From: an uncultured Chlamydiae bacterium | Lineage (GTDB): Bacteria; Chlamydiota; Chlamydiia; Chlamydiales; SM23-39 | DNA length: 33,368 nt | NCBI GenBank assembly: GCA_937899275.1 | Contig: CALBPE010000027.1 | Span: 1 to 33,368 of the forward strand | Direction of reading: 5' to 3' | Shown here: one piece after another, positions 23,359 to 31,842 of the stretch | How the letters are laid out: each line of letters starts with the position of its first letter | Numbering within the stretch: the first letter of the stretch is position 1 | Program-made: the position numbers and the translations under genes | Notes under the pieces: model-generated | What the model was told of the DNA's origin: nothing | Database searches by the model: none | What the model saw: only the letters and a program-made list of their open reading frames with translations

Positions 23359-24000
23359 CTACAAAGAATTTGGCAAGCGGTCTCGAAGTTTATGCTCAAT
23401 ATCGCTGTAGAATTTCCCCTGACGAACGACTGTGTTCTTGCCCATATACCAGTTATCTTTCATTTGCAAATAGATCCATATTTAATCGATAGCAAAAAAA
23501 AAGGACTCCTCAAACGAGGTGCGGTTCCAAAGAAGCTCGTAGCTTTTCATAAAAGAGGCGCGAAGGGTATCTATATACCGGCTTTCTAGGGCGTAGGCAT
23601 GTGCGCAAGAAGAGGACAGCACCCGTTTAATCATGGGATCTTTTGTGGGCTCGGTGCGATACGGGCTTGTCCCTAGAAAAAATAGATCCCAAGGATGTTT
23701 TTCGCTGAAATTGATGAACTGACGGATGTATGCACCTGTTTTTTCTGCAGATGTGAGGAATACCACATCATCTTCTAAAATCAGGAAACGCTCGTAGCCG
23801 CAAGCTTTAGCGTGGTCTAACGCAAGAATATGGCTAAGCGCGCATCCTCTAGATCCGTTGATCGATGGTTTTGCTTCGATCCTTGTGATCAAGGAAGGGG
23901 GAACGTTTTGGTTTTGTAGCTCGCGTTTGATCGATGTTTTTCTATCTACCCTTTCTGGTAAATTGATGTAGAGGATTTGATCAAAATAGTCCCAGCTCAT
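23359..24000 (-). pseudogene. Family 25 glycosyltransferase interrupted by an in-frame stop
   Basis: The ATG at 24000 opens a GT25 (lipooligosaccharide galactosyltransferase-like) protein: ILYINLPERVDRKTSIKREL, then GCALSHILALDHA at 52-64, and the acidic donor-site motif FLILEDDVVF with EDD at 76-78, then WDLFFLGTSPYRT. Codon 173 is TAA (23484-23482), after FFFAID. Beyond it, the same frame continues with family-like sequence, IWIYLQMKDNWYMGKN, TVVRQGKFYSDIEHKL and RDRLPNSL, to a TAG at 23361-23359. So a 213-codon gene carries one nonsense codon, right beside a run of nine A/T. The 172-residue product would keep the donor site but lose the C-terminal part; whether it is active is unknown. Confidence 0.8.
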
Positions 24001-24156
24001 ATCTGCCTTAATTCAATTTTCTTATACTCTTGCCCTCTGTATAAATGCAAAAATAGTTTTGCTGCCTATTGTCTTACATAGCGGTAGTAGACAAAAAAAT
24101 CTTGAAGCCGTACTTTGCTGTAATACATATACTATATTTTTTAAGGAGCCTTTTTC

Positions 24157-24450
24157 ATGCGATTATATTCACTCTTGCAAAAAGCGCACTACTTGTGTTT
24201 GTGGTGCTTGACTGTACTCTTTTTATGTTATCCCGCGGTAGGATCAGCGCTCTATGTAGCCATGAGCAAACAAGTAGAGCCTTATGAGAAAAATGTCTAT
24301 GGCAAAAAACCGGAGCGCCCCTCTCGTTCTGTTGCAAAACGAAAAGCGAAAAAACTCTCCTCGTACAGGGACTTTCGTATGGGACCTGGAAGAAGTAGCC
24401 GCAGTTTTGGTCAGTATAGTTTAGAAGATGAACGGCTCAATCCGGAATAA
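24157..24450 (+). CDS. Small unknown exported or membrane protein (97 aa)
   Basis: The ATG at 24157 has AAGGAG 8 nt upstream. The N-terminus is hydrophobic (YLCLWCLTVLFLCYPAVGSALYV, about 13-35), either a signal peptide or an anchor. The rest is basic and Arg/Lys/Ser-rich (RPSRSVAKRKAKKLSSYRDF) and ends LEDERLNPE. Not recognised. The next gene starts 6 bp later, so the two form an operon; the basic product here and the very acidic one next door could bind each other, which is a guess. Confidence 0.6.
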   Translation: MRLYSLLQKAHYLCLWCLTVLFLCYPAVGSALYVAMSKQVEPYEKNVYGKKPERPSRSVAKRKAKKLSSYRDFRMGPGRSSRSFGQYSLEDERLNPE

Positions 24451-24456
24451 TACGAT

Positions 24457-24786
24457 ATGGCGGGAAGAAAACAACGGGCAAAGCAGGAAAAGCTAACCGA
24501 CGAGCCCGATCGCTTTACAGGAGATATGGATGAATATGGACGTAAAGTAAGGCAAGAGCCGCAACAAGAGCTCACAGATGAAGAGTCTTCCCAAGCAGAA
24601 GACCGGTTTTTTACAGAACTCGATGAATCGGGCCGCGTACTGCGCGAAGAAAATACCGAAGAAGACGTTCTGACAGCAGATGATGATGATGAATACATTG
24701 AGTATGAAGATGAGACCATCCAAGCGGAAAATGCTGAACAATACGATGAAAAAGAGGTGGTAGATGCAGAGGAGGAAGAAGCCTAA
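24457..24786 (+). CDS. Small very acidic unknown protein (109 aa)
   Basis: Starts MAGRKQRAKQEKLTDEPD and becomes strongly acidic, with a twice-occurring motif: DRFTGDMDEYGRKVRQE and DRFFTELDESGRVLREE, about 38 residues apart. The last 45 residues are nearly all Asp/Glu (ADDDDEYIEYEDE, VDAEEEEA). No signal peptide. Not recognised. It directly follows the basic small protein at 24157-24450 and precedes the RsmB-like gene. Confidence 0.6.
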   Translation: MAGRKQRAKQEKLTDEPDRFTGDMDEYGRKVRQEPQQELTDEESSQAEDRFFTELDESGRVLREENTEEDVLTADDDDEYIEYEDETIQAENAEQYDEKEVVDAEEEEA

Positions 24787-24833
24787 ACTCTTTACAAAGG
24801 AGGGTTTTTTCTGCGATGATGTAGGGCAAAAAG

Positions 24834-26090
24834 GTGGTTTTTTTGTCCCAAAATATGCCCAACTCAAAACCTGCGAATGCAGCTAGAAAATACGCTATTT
24901 TAGCTGCAGAAAATTTCGCTGCTGTTCCCATTCATGAAGCGTTGCAAAAAGCGCCTTTAACGGCGCAAGAAAGCGCTTTAGCAAGGGAAATTGCAGCGGG
25001 TATGGTAAGAAGGCTTCTTACCATCAAGTACTTTGCAAGAAAGCTCCACAAAACCCTTCGCCTCAACAGGAGAGAAAAAGCGCTTTTATTTTCTGCTATT
25101 TATCAATATGTGTTTATGGATAGCATTCCCACGTATGCTATTATCGATGAAACCATGTTGATTGCTAAGGAGTGGTTTGGGCAAAAAAAAGCCCGATTTT
25201 TCTATGCGATTTTGCAAAAGCTCTCCGACTTAGACTTAAGCGTTCCTGGGAAAAATACCGCGTATGACCTTTCTCTTCGCCTTTCTTACCCTCCCTACTT
25301 CATCAAAAAAATGCTTGAGGAATATGGCGTAAAAAAGACCATCTCTCTTTTAGATATCATGAATATGCCCTCGGCACTCAATCTGCGTATTCGGAAAAAC
25401 CTCAAGGAAAAGCCGGCAGATCCTTTGCGGCTTAAAAAGAAAAAAAGGTTGTATGGGCAGGTCTTTAGCGCCTCTTTTGATCCTTGTCTTACAGACAGAT
25501 CAGATGTCTATATCCAAAATGTGACTCCTTGTTATCTTTTTGATGCGCTTCGTAAAGGTTATCGAAAACAGCCTACAAGCATTTTAGATTTATGCGCATC
25601 GCCTGGAGGTAAGCTTTTACTATTTCACTACGCTTTTCCCGAAGCGAAGTTACATGCAAATGATGTATCGAGAAAGAAGATAGAGCGCCTGCAACAAAAC
25701 CTGGCTAAATACCACGTTGCAGCGGTTACAACAGAACAAAGAGGAGAGGAGTTTCAGTCGAAGGAAAAATATGACTTGATTATTATCGACGCACCTTGTA
25801 GTAATTCAGGTGTTTATCACAAAAGGGCAGAGGCAAGGTGGCGTTTTACTCGAGAAGTTTTAGAAGAGCTGAGCGATCTCCAAGCAGCTTTACTAGAAAA
25901 TAGCGTAAGGTACTTGCAAGAAGGTGGGGAAATTTGGTATATGACTTGCGCGATTTTACACGAAGAGAATGAAGAGACTCTACACTTTGCGAACACCTTG
26001 GGCCTTACATGCAGAACACAAGAAAAAATACTTCCAAACGAAAAAGGATGGGACGGAGGATTTGCAGCGGCTTTTGTATACAACAATTGA
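24834..26090 (+). CDS. rsmB: 16S rRNA (cytosine-C5) methyltransferase, RsmB-like
   Basis: A 418-residue protein with the RsmB layout: an N-terminal NusB-like helical domain (about 10-130, with ESALAREIAAGMVRR and PTYAIIDETMLIAK) and a C-terminal SAM-dependent methyltransferase of the NOL1/NOP2/Sun group. Motif I is LDLCASPGGK (251-260), motif IV is DAPCSNSG (319-326) and motif VI is MTCAILHEENE (C372); the two Cys are the usual catalytic pair. The start is uncertain. A strong ribosome site AAAGGAGGG (24797-24805) is followed by in-frame ATG ATG TAG (24816-24824), so translation of this frame must begin later, at GTG 24834 or ATG 24855. It overlaps no gene and is followed 9 bp later by the PgeF gene. 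Confidence 0.85.
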   Translation: MVFLSQNMPNSKPANAARKYAILAAENFAAVPIHEALQKAPLTAQESALAREIAAGMVRRLLTIKYFARKLHKTLRLNRREKALLFSAIYQYVFMDSIPTYAIIDETMLIAKEWFGQKKARFFYAILQKLSDLDLSVPGKNTAYDLSLRLSYPPYFIKKMLEEYGVKKTISLLDIMNMPSALNLRIRKNLKEKPADPLRLKKKKRLYGQVFSASFDPCLTDRSDVYIQNVTPCYLFDALRKGYRKQPTSILDLCASPGGKLLLFHYAFPEAKLHANDVSRKKIERLQQNLAKYHVAAVTTEQRGEEFQSKEKYDLIIIDAPCSNSGVYHKRAEARWRFTREVLEELSDLQAALLENSVRYLQEGGEIWYMTCAILHEENEETLHFANTLGLTCRTQEKILPNEKGWDGGFAAAFVYNN

Positions 26091-26099
26091 GGCTGTAAA

Positions 26100-26846
26100 T
26101 TGAAAAAACGGGATGTTTCCTATCATACTTTTTCCGTTTTTTCTCCTTTTAAAGAGATTACAGCCCGCGTCTATCAAAGGCATGGAGGGTTTAGTAAAAA
26201 GCCGTATGCGTCTTTAAACGGATCGTTTGTTGTAGGAGACTTTCCTTCCCATGTGGAAAAAAACCGCAGGCTAGTACAAGAGGATCTCGGAGTAAAGGCC
26301 CTCTATTTTTCTCAATTGAGTCATGGCAGCGAGATCTCTGAGCTGAAAACAGCGGATGATCCGCCCCCTGCAGCAGATGGGGTTGTTACCGCATCTGCAG
26401 ATATTGCCCTTGCTATGACGCATGCAGATTGTCAAATCGGATTTTTTTTTCATCCTCAAAGCAGCTACATCGGTTTAGTCCATGCAGGCTGGCGGGGGAT
26501 GATCCATAATTTTTATGGGAAGATGGCCCGTTATCTCGCATCTGTAGGAGCTCCTGCAAAAGAGCTGTACGTGGGGATATCTGCCAGCATAGGGCCAGAC
26601 CATGCCATTTATCCAAATTACCCGATATTTCCGAAAAGGTGGCAAAGCTACCATGTCGGAAAAAACAAAATCGATTTTTGGCAAATGGCAAAAGACCAGC
26701 TCATAGAAGCAGGTGTGCAAAAACAGCGGATTGAGCTTGATACAACCTGCACTGTATGTAGCAGGGACTACTTTTCTTATAGAAGAGACGGTGATACGGG
26801 TAGATCAATCTCTGTCATCAGGAGAAAACGCGATGCAGATCATTGA
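26100..26846 (+). CDS. pgeF: PgeF/YfiH (Cu-oxidase_4, LACC1-like) protein
   Basis: A 248-residue member of the YfiH/DUF152 family. Conserved residues are present: His75 in FSQLSHGSEI, Cys111 in THADCQIG, and His128 in LVHAGWRG, plus the C-terminal TTCTVCSRDYFSYRRDGDTGR. Members were first called polyphenol oxidases; bacterial PgeF removes wrongly incorporated L-serine from peptidoglycan precursors, and animal LACC1 acts on purine nucleosides. A peptidoglycan-editing job would fit an organism with PBP2. The start is TTG at 26100, as no in-frame ATG fits. Its 3' end overlaps rfbC by 14 bp. Confidence 0.85.
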   Translation: MKKRDVSYHTFSVFSPFKEITARVYQRHGGFSKKPYASLNGSFVVGDFPSHVEKNRRLVQEDLGVKALYFSQLSHGSEISELKTADDPPPAADGVVTASADIALAMTHADCQIGFFFHPQSSYIGLVHAGWRGMIHNFYGKMARYLASVGAPAKELYVGISASIGPDHAIYPNYPIFPKRWQSYHVGKNKIDFWQMAKDQLIEAGVQKQRIELDTTCTVCSRDYFSYRRDGDTGRSISVIRRKRDADH

Positions 26847-27372
26847 TCTATCTATTCCAGATGTGAAACTTCTTTGTGCAGAAAAGCACGTAGATGAAAG
26901 AGGATATTTTATGGAAAGTTTCCCAGAAAAATGGGGAAAAACAGGGAACATGCCCCTATTTGTGCAGGATAATTTTGCCGTATCCAAACGCCATGTTCTT
27001 CGAGGTATGCACTACCAAAAAACGCGCCCTCAGGCAAAGCTTGTATGGGTATCTTTTGGAAGTATTATTGATGTAGCTGTCGATCTTAGAAAAAACTCTT
27101 CCACGTTTTTATCTTACGTGATGGTACAGCTGACAGAAGACAATAATCAACAGATTTTCATCCCAGAAGGATTTGCCCATGGGTATTTAGTTCAGTCGGA
27201 AAAAGCGCATGTACACTATAAAGTGTCGTCTTCTTATAACCCTAAAGATGAGGGATCTTTCCGTTACGATGATCCTACGGTGCATATTTCTTGGCCTGAA
27301 AAATCGCCGATTCTTTCTGAAAAAGATCGCACAGCTCCTTTTCTCCAGATTCAGCAGAAGGAGGAAGTATGA
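26833..27372 (+). CDS. rfbC: dTDP-4-dehydrorhamnose 3,5-epimerase
   Basis: A 179-residue RmlC cupin enzyme, third step of dTDP-L-rhamnose synthesis. Motifs: DERGYFMESF near 20, QDNFAVSKRHVLRGMHYQ with the catalytic-site His, KLVWVSFGSIIDVAVDLRKNSSTF, and IFIPEGFAHGYLV. The ATG at 26833 within the end of pgeF gives the usual N-terminus; a longer in-frame reading from 26713 is not needed. It overlaps rfbD by 4 bp (ATGA), so rfbC, rfbD and rfbB are translated together. Confidence 0.93.
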   Translation: MQIIDLSIPDVKLLCAEKHVDERGYFMESFPEKWGKTGNMPLFVQDNFAVSKRHVLRGMHYQKTRPQAKLVWVSFGSIIDVAVDLRKNSSTFLSYVMVQLTEDNNQQIFIPEGFAHGYLVQSEKAHVHYKVSSSYNPKDEGSFRYDDPTVHISWPEKSPILSEKDRTAPFLQIQQKEEV

Positions 27373-28217
27373 AATACGCCATCTTAGGGGGCTATGGACT
27401 ACTTGGTAAAGCATTTCAAGAGGTGCTGCAACAGTCTGGGAAGGCGTTTACCGCATTTTCTAAGCAGGATTTAGATATACGCGATGTAGCCGACTTAGGT
27501 AGGCTTTTGCCTGGCTTTGATGTGATCATTAACTGCGCTGCTTATACCGATGTAAAAGGAGCAGAAATCGAGCAAAAAACTGCGTATGAAGTCAATGTAG
27601 AGGGCCCCAGAAATTTAGCAGCTTATACAAGATCTGGTCCAAAGCTGATTCATATTTCTTCTGACTATGTGTTTGGAGGGGCAAATCAATCGAGGCCTTA
27701 CCAAGAAAATGATGACCCCGATCCATTAAATATTTATGGAAAAACAAAAGCCCTTGGGGAAATTGCTGTTTTAGAGGAAAACCCAGCAGCCCTAGTATGG
27801 CGGACATCTTGGCTATTTTCTTATACAGGACAATCATTTGTGCAAAAGATTTTGCAGCAAATCGAGCAGAAAAAAGAAGTATCTGTTGTAGAAGATCAGG
27901 TGGGAAGGCCCACATTTGCTCAAGATTTAGCAGAAGCTGTATTGGGCTTGGAAGATGCATCAGGGATCTTTCATTTTGCGAATAAAGAGCCTGTATCTCG
28001 CTACCAGTTTGCAGAAGCGATCTGGCTTGCAGCAAAAAACGCCTCTATTTCTCTTCGTTGTAAGAAAATGCATTCGGTTAAAACCAAACCTACAGATGTG
28101 GTGAGGCCCTCTTATTCCGTGCTCTCCACTCAGAAATATGCCAAACTAGCCAAGACTCCAAGGTCTTGGAAAAAGCCTTTAGAAATCACCATGCAAAAAC
28201 TGTTTTCATTATGTTAG
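27369..28217 (+). CDS. rfbD: dTDP-4-dehydrorhamnose reductase
   Basis: A 282-residue SDR enzyme, last step of dTDP-L-rhamnose synthesis. The N-terminal loop is AILGGYGLLGKAF (GxxGxxG). INCAAYTDVKGAE, HISSDYVFGG, and the catalytic NIYGKTKALGE (YxxxK) follow, with VWRTSWLFS and VVEDQVGRPTF after them. Length is normal for the family. It overlaps rfbC by 4 bp at its start and rfbB by 7 bp at its end. Confidence 0.93.
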   Translation: MKYAILGGYGLLGKAFQEVLQQSGKAFTAFSKQDLDIRDVADLGRLLPGFDVIINCAAYTDVKGAEIEQKTAYEVNVEGPRNLAAYTRSGPKLIHISSDYVFGGANQSRPYQENDDPDPLNIYGKTKALGEIAVLEENPAALVWRTSWLFSYTGQSFVQKILQQIEQKKEVSVVEDQVGRPTFAQDLAEAVLGLEDASGIFHFANKEPVSRYQFAEAIWLAAKNASISLRCKKMHSVKTKPTDVVRPSYSVLSTQKYAKLAKTPRSWKKPLEITMQKLFSLC

Positions 28218-29221
28218 TAAAAAAAAGCGCAAATCTTCTTATCACAGGCGGCAGCGGGTTTATGGGATCTGCTTTTATCCGCTTTTTATTTGAACAGACT
28301 GATTTTTCAGGTCGGGTAATCAACGTGGACCTGTTGACTTATGCCAGCTCAAAAAGGAGCCTTGCCTCTTGTGAAAGCTCGCCTAGATACACTTTTTACC
28401 AGGCAAATATCCACCACCAAGCATTTATCGAAGAGCTTTTACTCAATCATGAAATTGATGCAGTAATCCATTTTGCAGCAGAAACCCATGTGGATCGTAG
28501 CATACAGCACCCGGAGGTATTTGTAGATACGAATATCCGAGGGACCTTTACCCTTTTAGAATGCATTAGGAAATATCCCCACATCCACTTCCATCAAATT
28601 TCAACAGATGAGGTGTTTGGCTCTTTAGGTGAAGGGGGAACATTTCACGAACATACACCATACAGGCCTAGTTCTCCTTATGCGGCATCAAAAGCTGCAT
28701 CTGATCACCTCGTTTCTTCCTACGCTAAAACGTATGGCTTATCGATTACCATTTCCCATTCGGTGAATAATTACGGCCCATTTCAGCATAGGGAAAAATT
28801 GATTCCTTGTATGTTGCATAAGGCGTTTCAAAATAAAAAACTACCCCTATACGGATCTGGCCAGCAAGAAAGAAGCTGGATTTATGTAGACGATCATGCT
28901 TTTGCGCTTTGGACTATTTTAACCAAAGGAGAAAAAGGGCAGGCGTATGGGATTTGTGGAACAGACATTTTCACCAATTTAGCCGTAGTGAAAAAAATCT
29001 TATCTACTGTTTTAGATGTCCCTGAAAATCAGTTAGACGAAAGCGCTTATATCTCCCATATAGCCGACCGTCCAGGGCACGATTTTCGCTATGCATTAGA
29101 TGGTAAAAAACTCCATTCTTTAGGTTATAAACCAAAAATCGATTTTGCTGAAGGGCTGAAAAAAACCATTTCTTGGTATAAAAAAGAGCGCTACGCTAAT
29201 ACAGCGTTTTCTGGTCGATAA
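28211..29221 (+). CDS. rfbB: dTDP-glucose 4,6-dehydratase
   Basis: A 336-residue extended SDR, second step of dTDP-L-rhamnose synthesis. Motifs: LLITGGSGFMGSAF (cofactor loop), VDLLTYA, IHFAAETHVDRSI, STDEVFGSL (catalytic Thr-Asp-Glu), YAASKAASDHLV (YxxxK), and NNYGPFQHREKLIP. The ATG at 28211 inside the end of rfbD is preferred. The first-step gene rfbA is not in this window, so dTDP-glucose must come from a gene elsewhere. Confidence 0.94.
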   Translation: MLVKKSANLLITGGSGFMGSAFIRFLFEQTDFSGRVINVDLLTYASSKRSLASCESSPRYTFYQANIHHQAFIEELLLNHEIDAVIHFAAETHVDRSIQHPEVFVDTNIRGTFTLLECIRKYPHIHFHQISTDEVFGSLGEGGTFHEHTPYRPSSPYAASKAASDHLVSSYAKTYGLSITISHSVNNYGPFQHREKLIPCMLHKAFQNKKLPLYGSGQQERSWIYVDDHAFALWTILTKGEKGQAYGICGTDIFTNLAVVKKILSTVLDVPENQLDESAYISHIADRPGHDFRYALDGKKLHSLGYKPKIDFAEGLKKTISWYKKERYANTAFSGR

Positions 29222-29498
29222 ACCGAAATGCCGTACCTAAAGACTCGATAATTTCCCAGTTTGTGGTTTCTACAATCGGGTAGTTGTGGTCGATGATGTA
29301 CCAGATATGCCGGAATGTCTTGGTGATTTCAGGGTCCTTTAGCTTATGAATATCCGCATCGGTTTCTTTAAGAAGGGCGTGCAGCTCTTGAATAGAGCTT
29401 CCCTGGTTGATGGCGTTTGCTAGCATATTCATCTCCATACGGAGGATCTCTTTTGTGGCGTGTAGATCTTCATAGGGTAGATCAAAATCTGCAGGCAT
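29196..29498 (-). CDS. Small unknown protein (100 aa)
   Basis: Starts MPADFDLPYEDLHATKE from an ATG at 29498-29496 with AGGA about 8 nt upstream; a longer reading to 29552 has no better site. It is helical and mixed-charge, contains KDPEITKTFRHIWYIIDHNYPIVETTN, and ends FIDQKTLY. No signal or membrane segment is seen. Its 3' end overlaps the end of rfbB by 26 bp on the opposite strand. Not recognised. Confidence 0.6.
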   Translation of the reverse strand: MPADFDLPYEDLHATKEILRMEMNMLANAINQGSSIQELHALLKETDADIHKLKDPEITKTFRHIWYIIDHNYPIVETTNWEIIESLGTAFRFIDQKTLY

Positions 29499-29588
29499 AC
29501 TTTTCCTATTGACTATTCTTTTTTTGTATAGCGAAAACGCGATATACAACATAGAATTTTTTCATTTAGCAAGGTCACAAGCGAAAAA

Positions 29589-29617
29589 TTGACGGGATCT
29601 TGTCAATCGTTTACACT
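29589..29617 (+). promoter_or_regulatory. Sigma-70-type promoter for the suf operon
   Basis: TTGACG (29589-29594) and TACACT (29612-29617) with a 17-bp spacer: the best promoter match in the window. Transcription would start near 29624, which rules out a GTG start at 29620 for sufB and supports the ATG at 29647. Confidence 0.6.
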
Positions 29618-29646
29618 ATGTGCGAGAAGATAGGGCGAAAAAACGG

Positions 29647-31077
29647 ATGACACAAGAATTTTTAAGCAAAGAGTATAAGTATGGGTTTCAGACAAAAATT
29701 GATTCCCACACCTTCAAAAAAGGGCTTTCTAAAGAAGTTATTGAAAAAATTTCTGATCTGAAACAAGAACCCCCTTTTTTACGAGCATTTCGCTTGAAGG
29801 CTTACGAGAAGTGGCTGACGATGAAAGAGCCTAAGTGGGCCAATATTTCCTATCCGCCTATCGACTACCAAAATATTTCTTACTACTCCGCTCCCAAGAA
29901 AAAACAGACTCTTTCTTCATTAGATGAAGTCGACCCTGAGCTTCTTCGAACATTTGAGAAGCTAGGCATACCTGTAGAAGAGCAAAAAAGGCTAACAAAT
30001 GTCGCTGTCGATGTGGTGTTTGATTCCGTTTCTTTGGGAACGACATTTAAAAAAAAATTAGCCGAAGCAGGCGTTGTTCTATGCTCTATTTCTGAAGCGG
30101 TCAAAACGTATCCTGCGTTATTAGAACAGTATTTAGGCACTGTTGTCCCTATTGGAGATAACTATTTTGCAGCTCTTAATTCTGCGGTATTTACAGACGG
30201 CTCTTTTGTATACATACCAGAAGGTGTGCAATCTCCAATGGAGCTTTCTACCTATTTTCGGATTAATGAACGGGATACAGGCCAATTTGAAAGAACGCTG
30301 ATTATTGCTGAAAAAGGCTCTTACGTAAGCTATTTAGAAGGCTGCACAGCACCTTCTTTTGACACCAATCAGCTCCATGCAGCCGTTGTAGAACTGGTAG
30401 CTAAAGATGACGCAGAAATCAAATACTCCACAGTACAAAATTGGTATGCGGGGGATCCAAAAACAGGTAAAGGTGGCATCTACAATTTTGTGACAAAAAG
30501 AGGTCTTTGTGCAGGACGCAAATCAAAAATTTCCTGGTCGCAAGTAGAGGCGGGAGCTGCGATTACGTGGAAATATCCCAGCTGCATTTTACAAGGTGAT
30601 GAGTCTACAGGGGAGTTTTACTCTGTTGCTCTGACCAATGGACATATGCAAGCAGATACCGGTACAAAAATGATCCATGTGGGAAAAAATACTTCGTCTA
30701 CCATCATTTCTAAAGGGATTTCTGCAGAGAAGTCGCATAATAGCTACCGAGGTCTTGTGCGGATGATGCCGAAAGCAAAAAAAGCGCGTAACTATACCCA
30801 GTGCGATTCTATGCTGGTTGGCAATCAATGCTCTGCAAATACTTTTCCCGATATCGATGTGAGAAATCCCTCTTCTTCTGTAGAACATGAGGCCTCCACA
30901 TCCAAACTCAATGAAATGCAGCTATTTTACCTGCAATCGCGGGGTATTCCAAGAGAAGAGGCAATTCGGATTATTGTAAGCGGCTTTTGTCAGGAAGTAA
31001 TTGAAAAACTTCCCCTGGAATTTGCTGCAGAAGCAGAAAAACTACTCACCTTAAAACTAGAACGCTCTGTAGGGTAA
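29647..31077 (+). CDS. sufB: Fe-S cluster assembly protein SufB
   Basis: A 476-residue scaffold subunit of the SufBCD complex, on which Fe-S clusters are built in the cytoplasm. Typical stretches: [21 protein letters not shown], a [15 protein letters not shown] region, [18 protein letters not shown], and [14 protein letters not shown]. The C-terminus has [25 protein letters not shown], the motif shared with SufD. The ATG at 29647 is chosen because the promoter would start transcription after an upstream GTG. sufC follows 6 bp later. Confidence 0.96.
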   Translation: MTQEFLSKEYKYGFQTKIDSHTFKKGLSKEVIEKISDLKQEPPFLRAFRLKAYEKWLTMKEPKWANISYPPIDYQNISYYSAPKKKQTLSSLDEVDPELLRTFEKLGIPVEEQKRLTNVAVDVVFDSVSLGTTFKKKLAEAGVVLCSISEAVKTYPALLEQYLGTVVPIGDNYFAALNSAVFTDGSFVYIPEGVQSPMELSTYFRINERDTGQFERTLIIAEKGSYVSYLEGCTAPSFDTNQLHAAVVELVAKDDAEIKYSTVQNWYAGDPKTGKGGIYNFVTKRGLCAGRKSKISWSQVEAGAAITWKYPSCILQGDESTGEFYSVALTNGHMQADTGTKMIHVGKNTSSTIISKGISAEKSHNSYRGLVRMMPKAKKARNYTQCDSMLVGNQCSANTFPDIDVRNPSSSVEHEASTSKLNEMQLFYLQSRGIPREEAIRIIVSGFCQEVIEKLPLEFAAEAEKLLTLKLERSVG

Positions 31078-31083
31078 ATCATC

Positions 31084-31842
31084 ATGAAAAATACACTTCT
31101 TCAACTACATAATGTCCATGCAAAAATTGGAGAAAAACCGATACTCAAAGGGTTTTCTTTAGAAATTTTAGCAGGGGAGTCTCATGCGATTATGGGACCT
31201 AACGGCGCGGGAAAATCCACCTTAGCCAATATTTTAGCGGGACATCCCGACTACGAGGTAACCGCTGGAGAGATCTTTTTTCAAGGACAAGATGTGCTAG
31301 CATTAGAACCAGAAGAAAGGGCGCATCTAGGGATCTTTATGAGTTTTCAGTATCCCATCGAGGTTCCTGGAGTGACTAATGCGGCATTTTTGGAGCAAGC
31401 GGTGCAAAATAAGCGAAAAGCCCTAGGGAAAAAACCGCTGTCTGCTGCAGAATTCCAAGACCTTTTGAATAAAAAAATGGAACAAATGGCTATGGATCCT
31501 ATATTGCAAAGTCGCTTTTTAAACGAAGGGTTTTCTGGTGGTGAAAAAAAGAAAAATGAGATGCTGCAAATGGCTTTACTCGAGCCAAAACTTGCTGTAC
31601 TCGATGAAACAGACTCGGGACTTGACGTCGATGCGATTCGTGTGACGGCAGAACATATCAACCAGATGAAAAAAAACTGTAGCCTGATTTTGATCACCCA
31701 CTACGCAAGATTACTTAAGCTGATTTGTCCCGATCATATTCATGTGATGATCGATGGGAAAATTGCAGAATCAGGATCGATGGACCTTTGCTACAAGGTA
31801 GATGAACTAGGCTATGTTACGCAAAAGGTGTTGCCGTCGTGA
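31084..31842 (+). CDS. sufC: Fe-S cluster assembly ATPase SufC
   Basis: A 252-residue ABC-type ATPase that drives the SufBCD scaffold. Walker A is GPNGAGKST (about 39), the SufC-type signature FSGGEKKKNEMLQMA lies at about 156, and Walker B LAVLDETDSGLDVDAI follows; the D-loop and H-loop (ILITHYARLL) are intact. No membrane domain, as expected for SufC. Its stop TGA overlaps the ATG of sufD. Confidence 0.97.
   Translation: MKNTLLQLHNVHAKIGEKPILKGFSLEILAGESHAIMGPNGAGKSTLANILAGHPDYEVTAGEIFFQGQDVLALEPEERAHLGIFMSFQYPIEVPGVTNAAFLEQAVQNKRKALGKKPLSAAEFQDLLNKKMEQMAMDPILQSRFLNEGFSGGEKKKNEMLQMALLEPKLAVLDETDSGLDVDAIRVTAEHINQMKKNCSLILITHYARLLKLICPDHIHVMIDGKIAESGSMDLCYKVDELGYVTQKVLPS

Noticed and set aside
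24493-24867. Minus-strand open frames of 102-124 residues
   Set aside because: They lie opposite the acidic small gene; Ser/Phe-rich shadows of GAN-rich codons.
26713-26832. Longer rfbC start inside pgeF
   Set aside because: The ATG at 26833 gives the family's normal N-terminus; the extension only re-reads pgeF in another frame.
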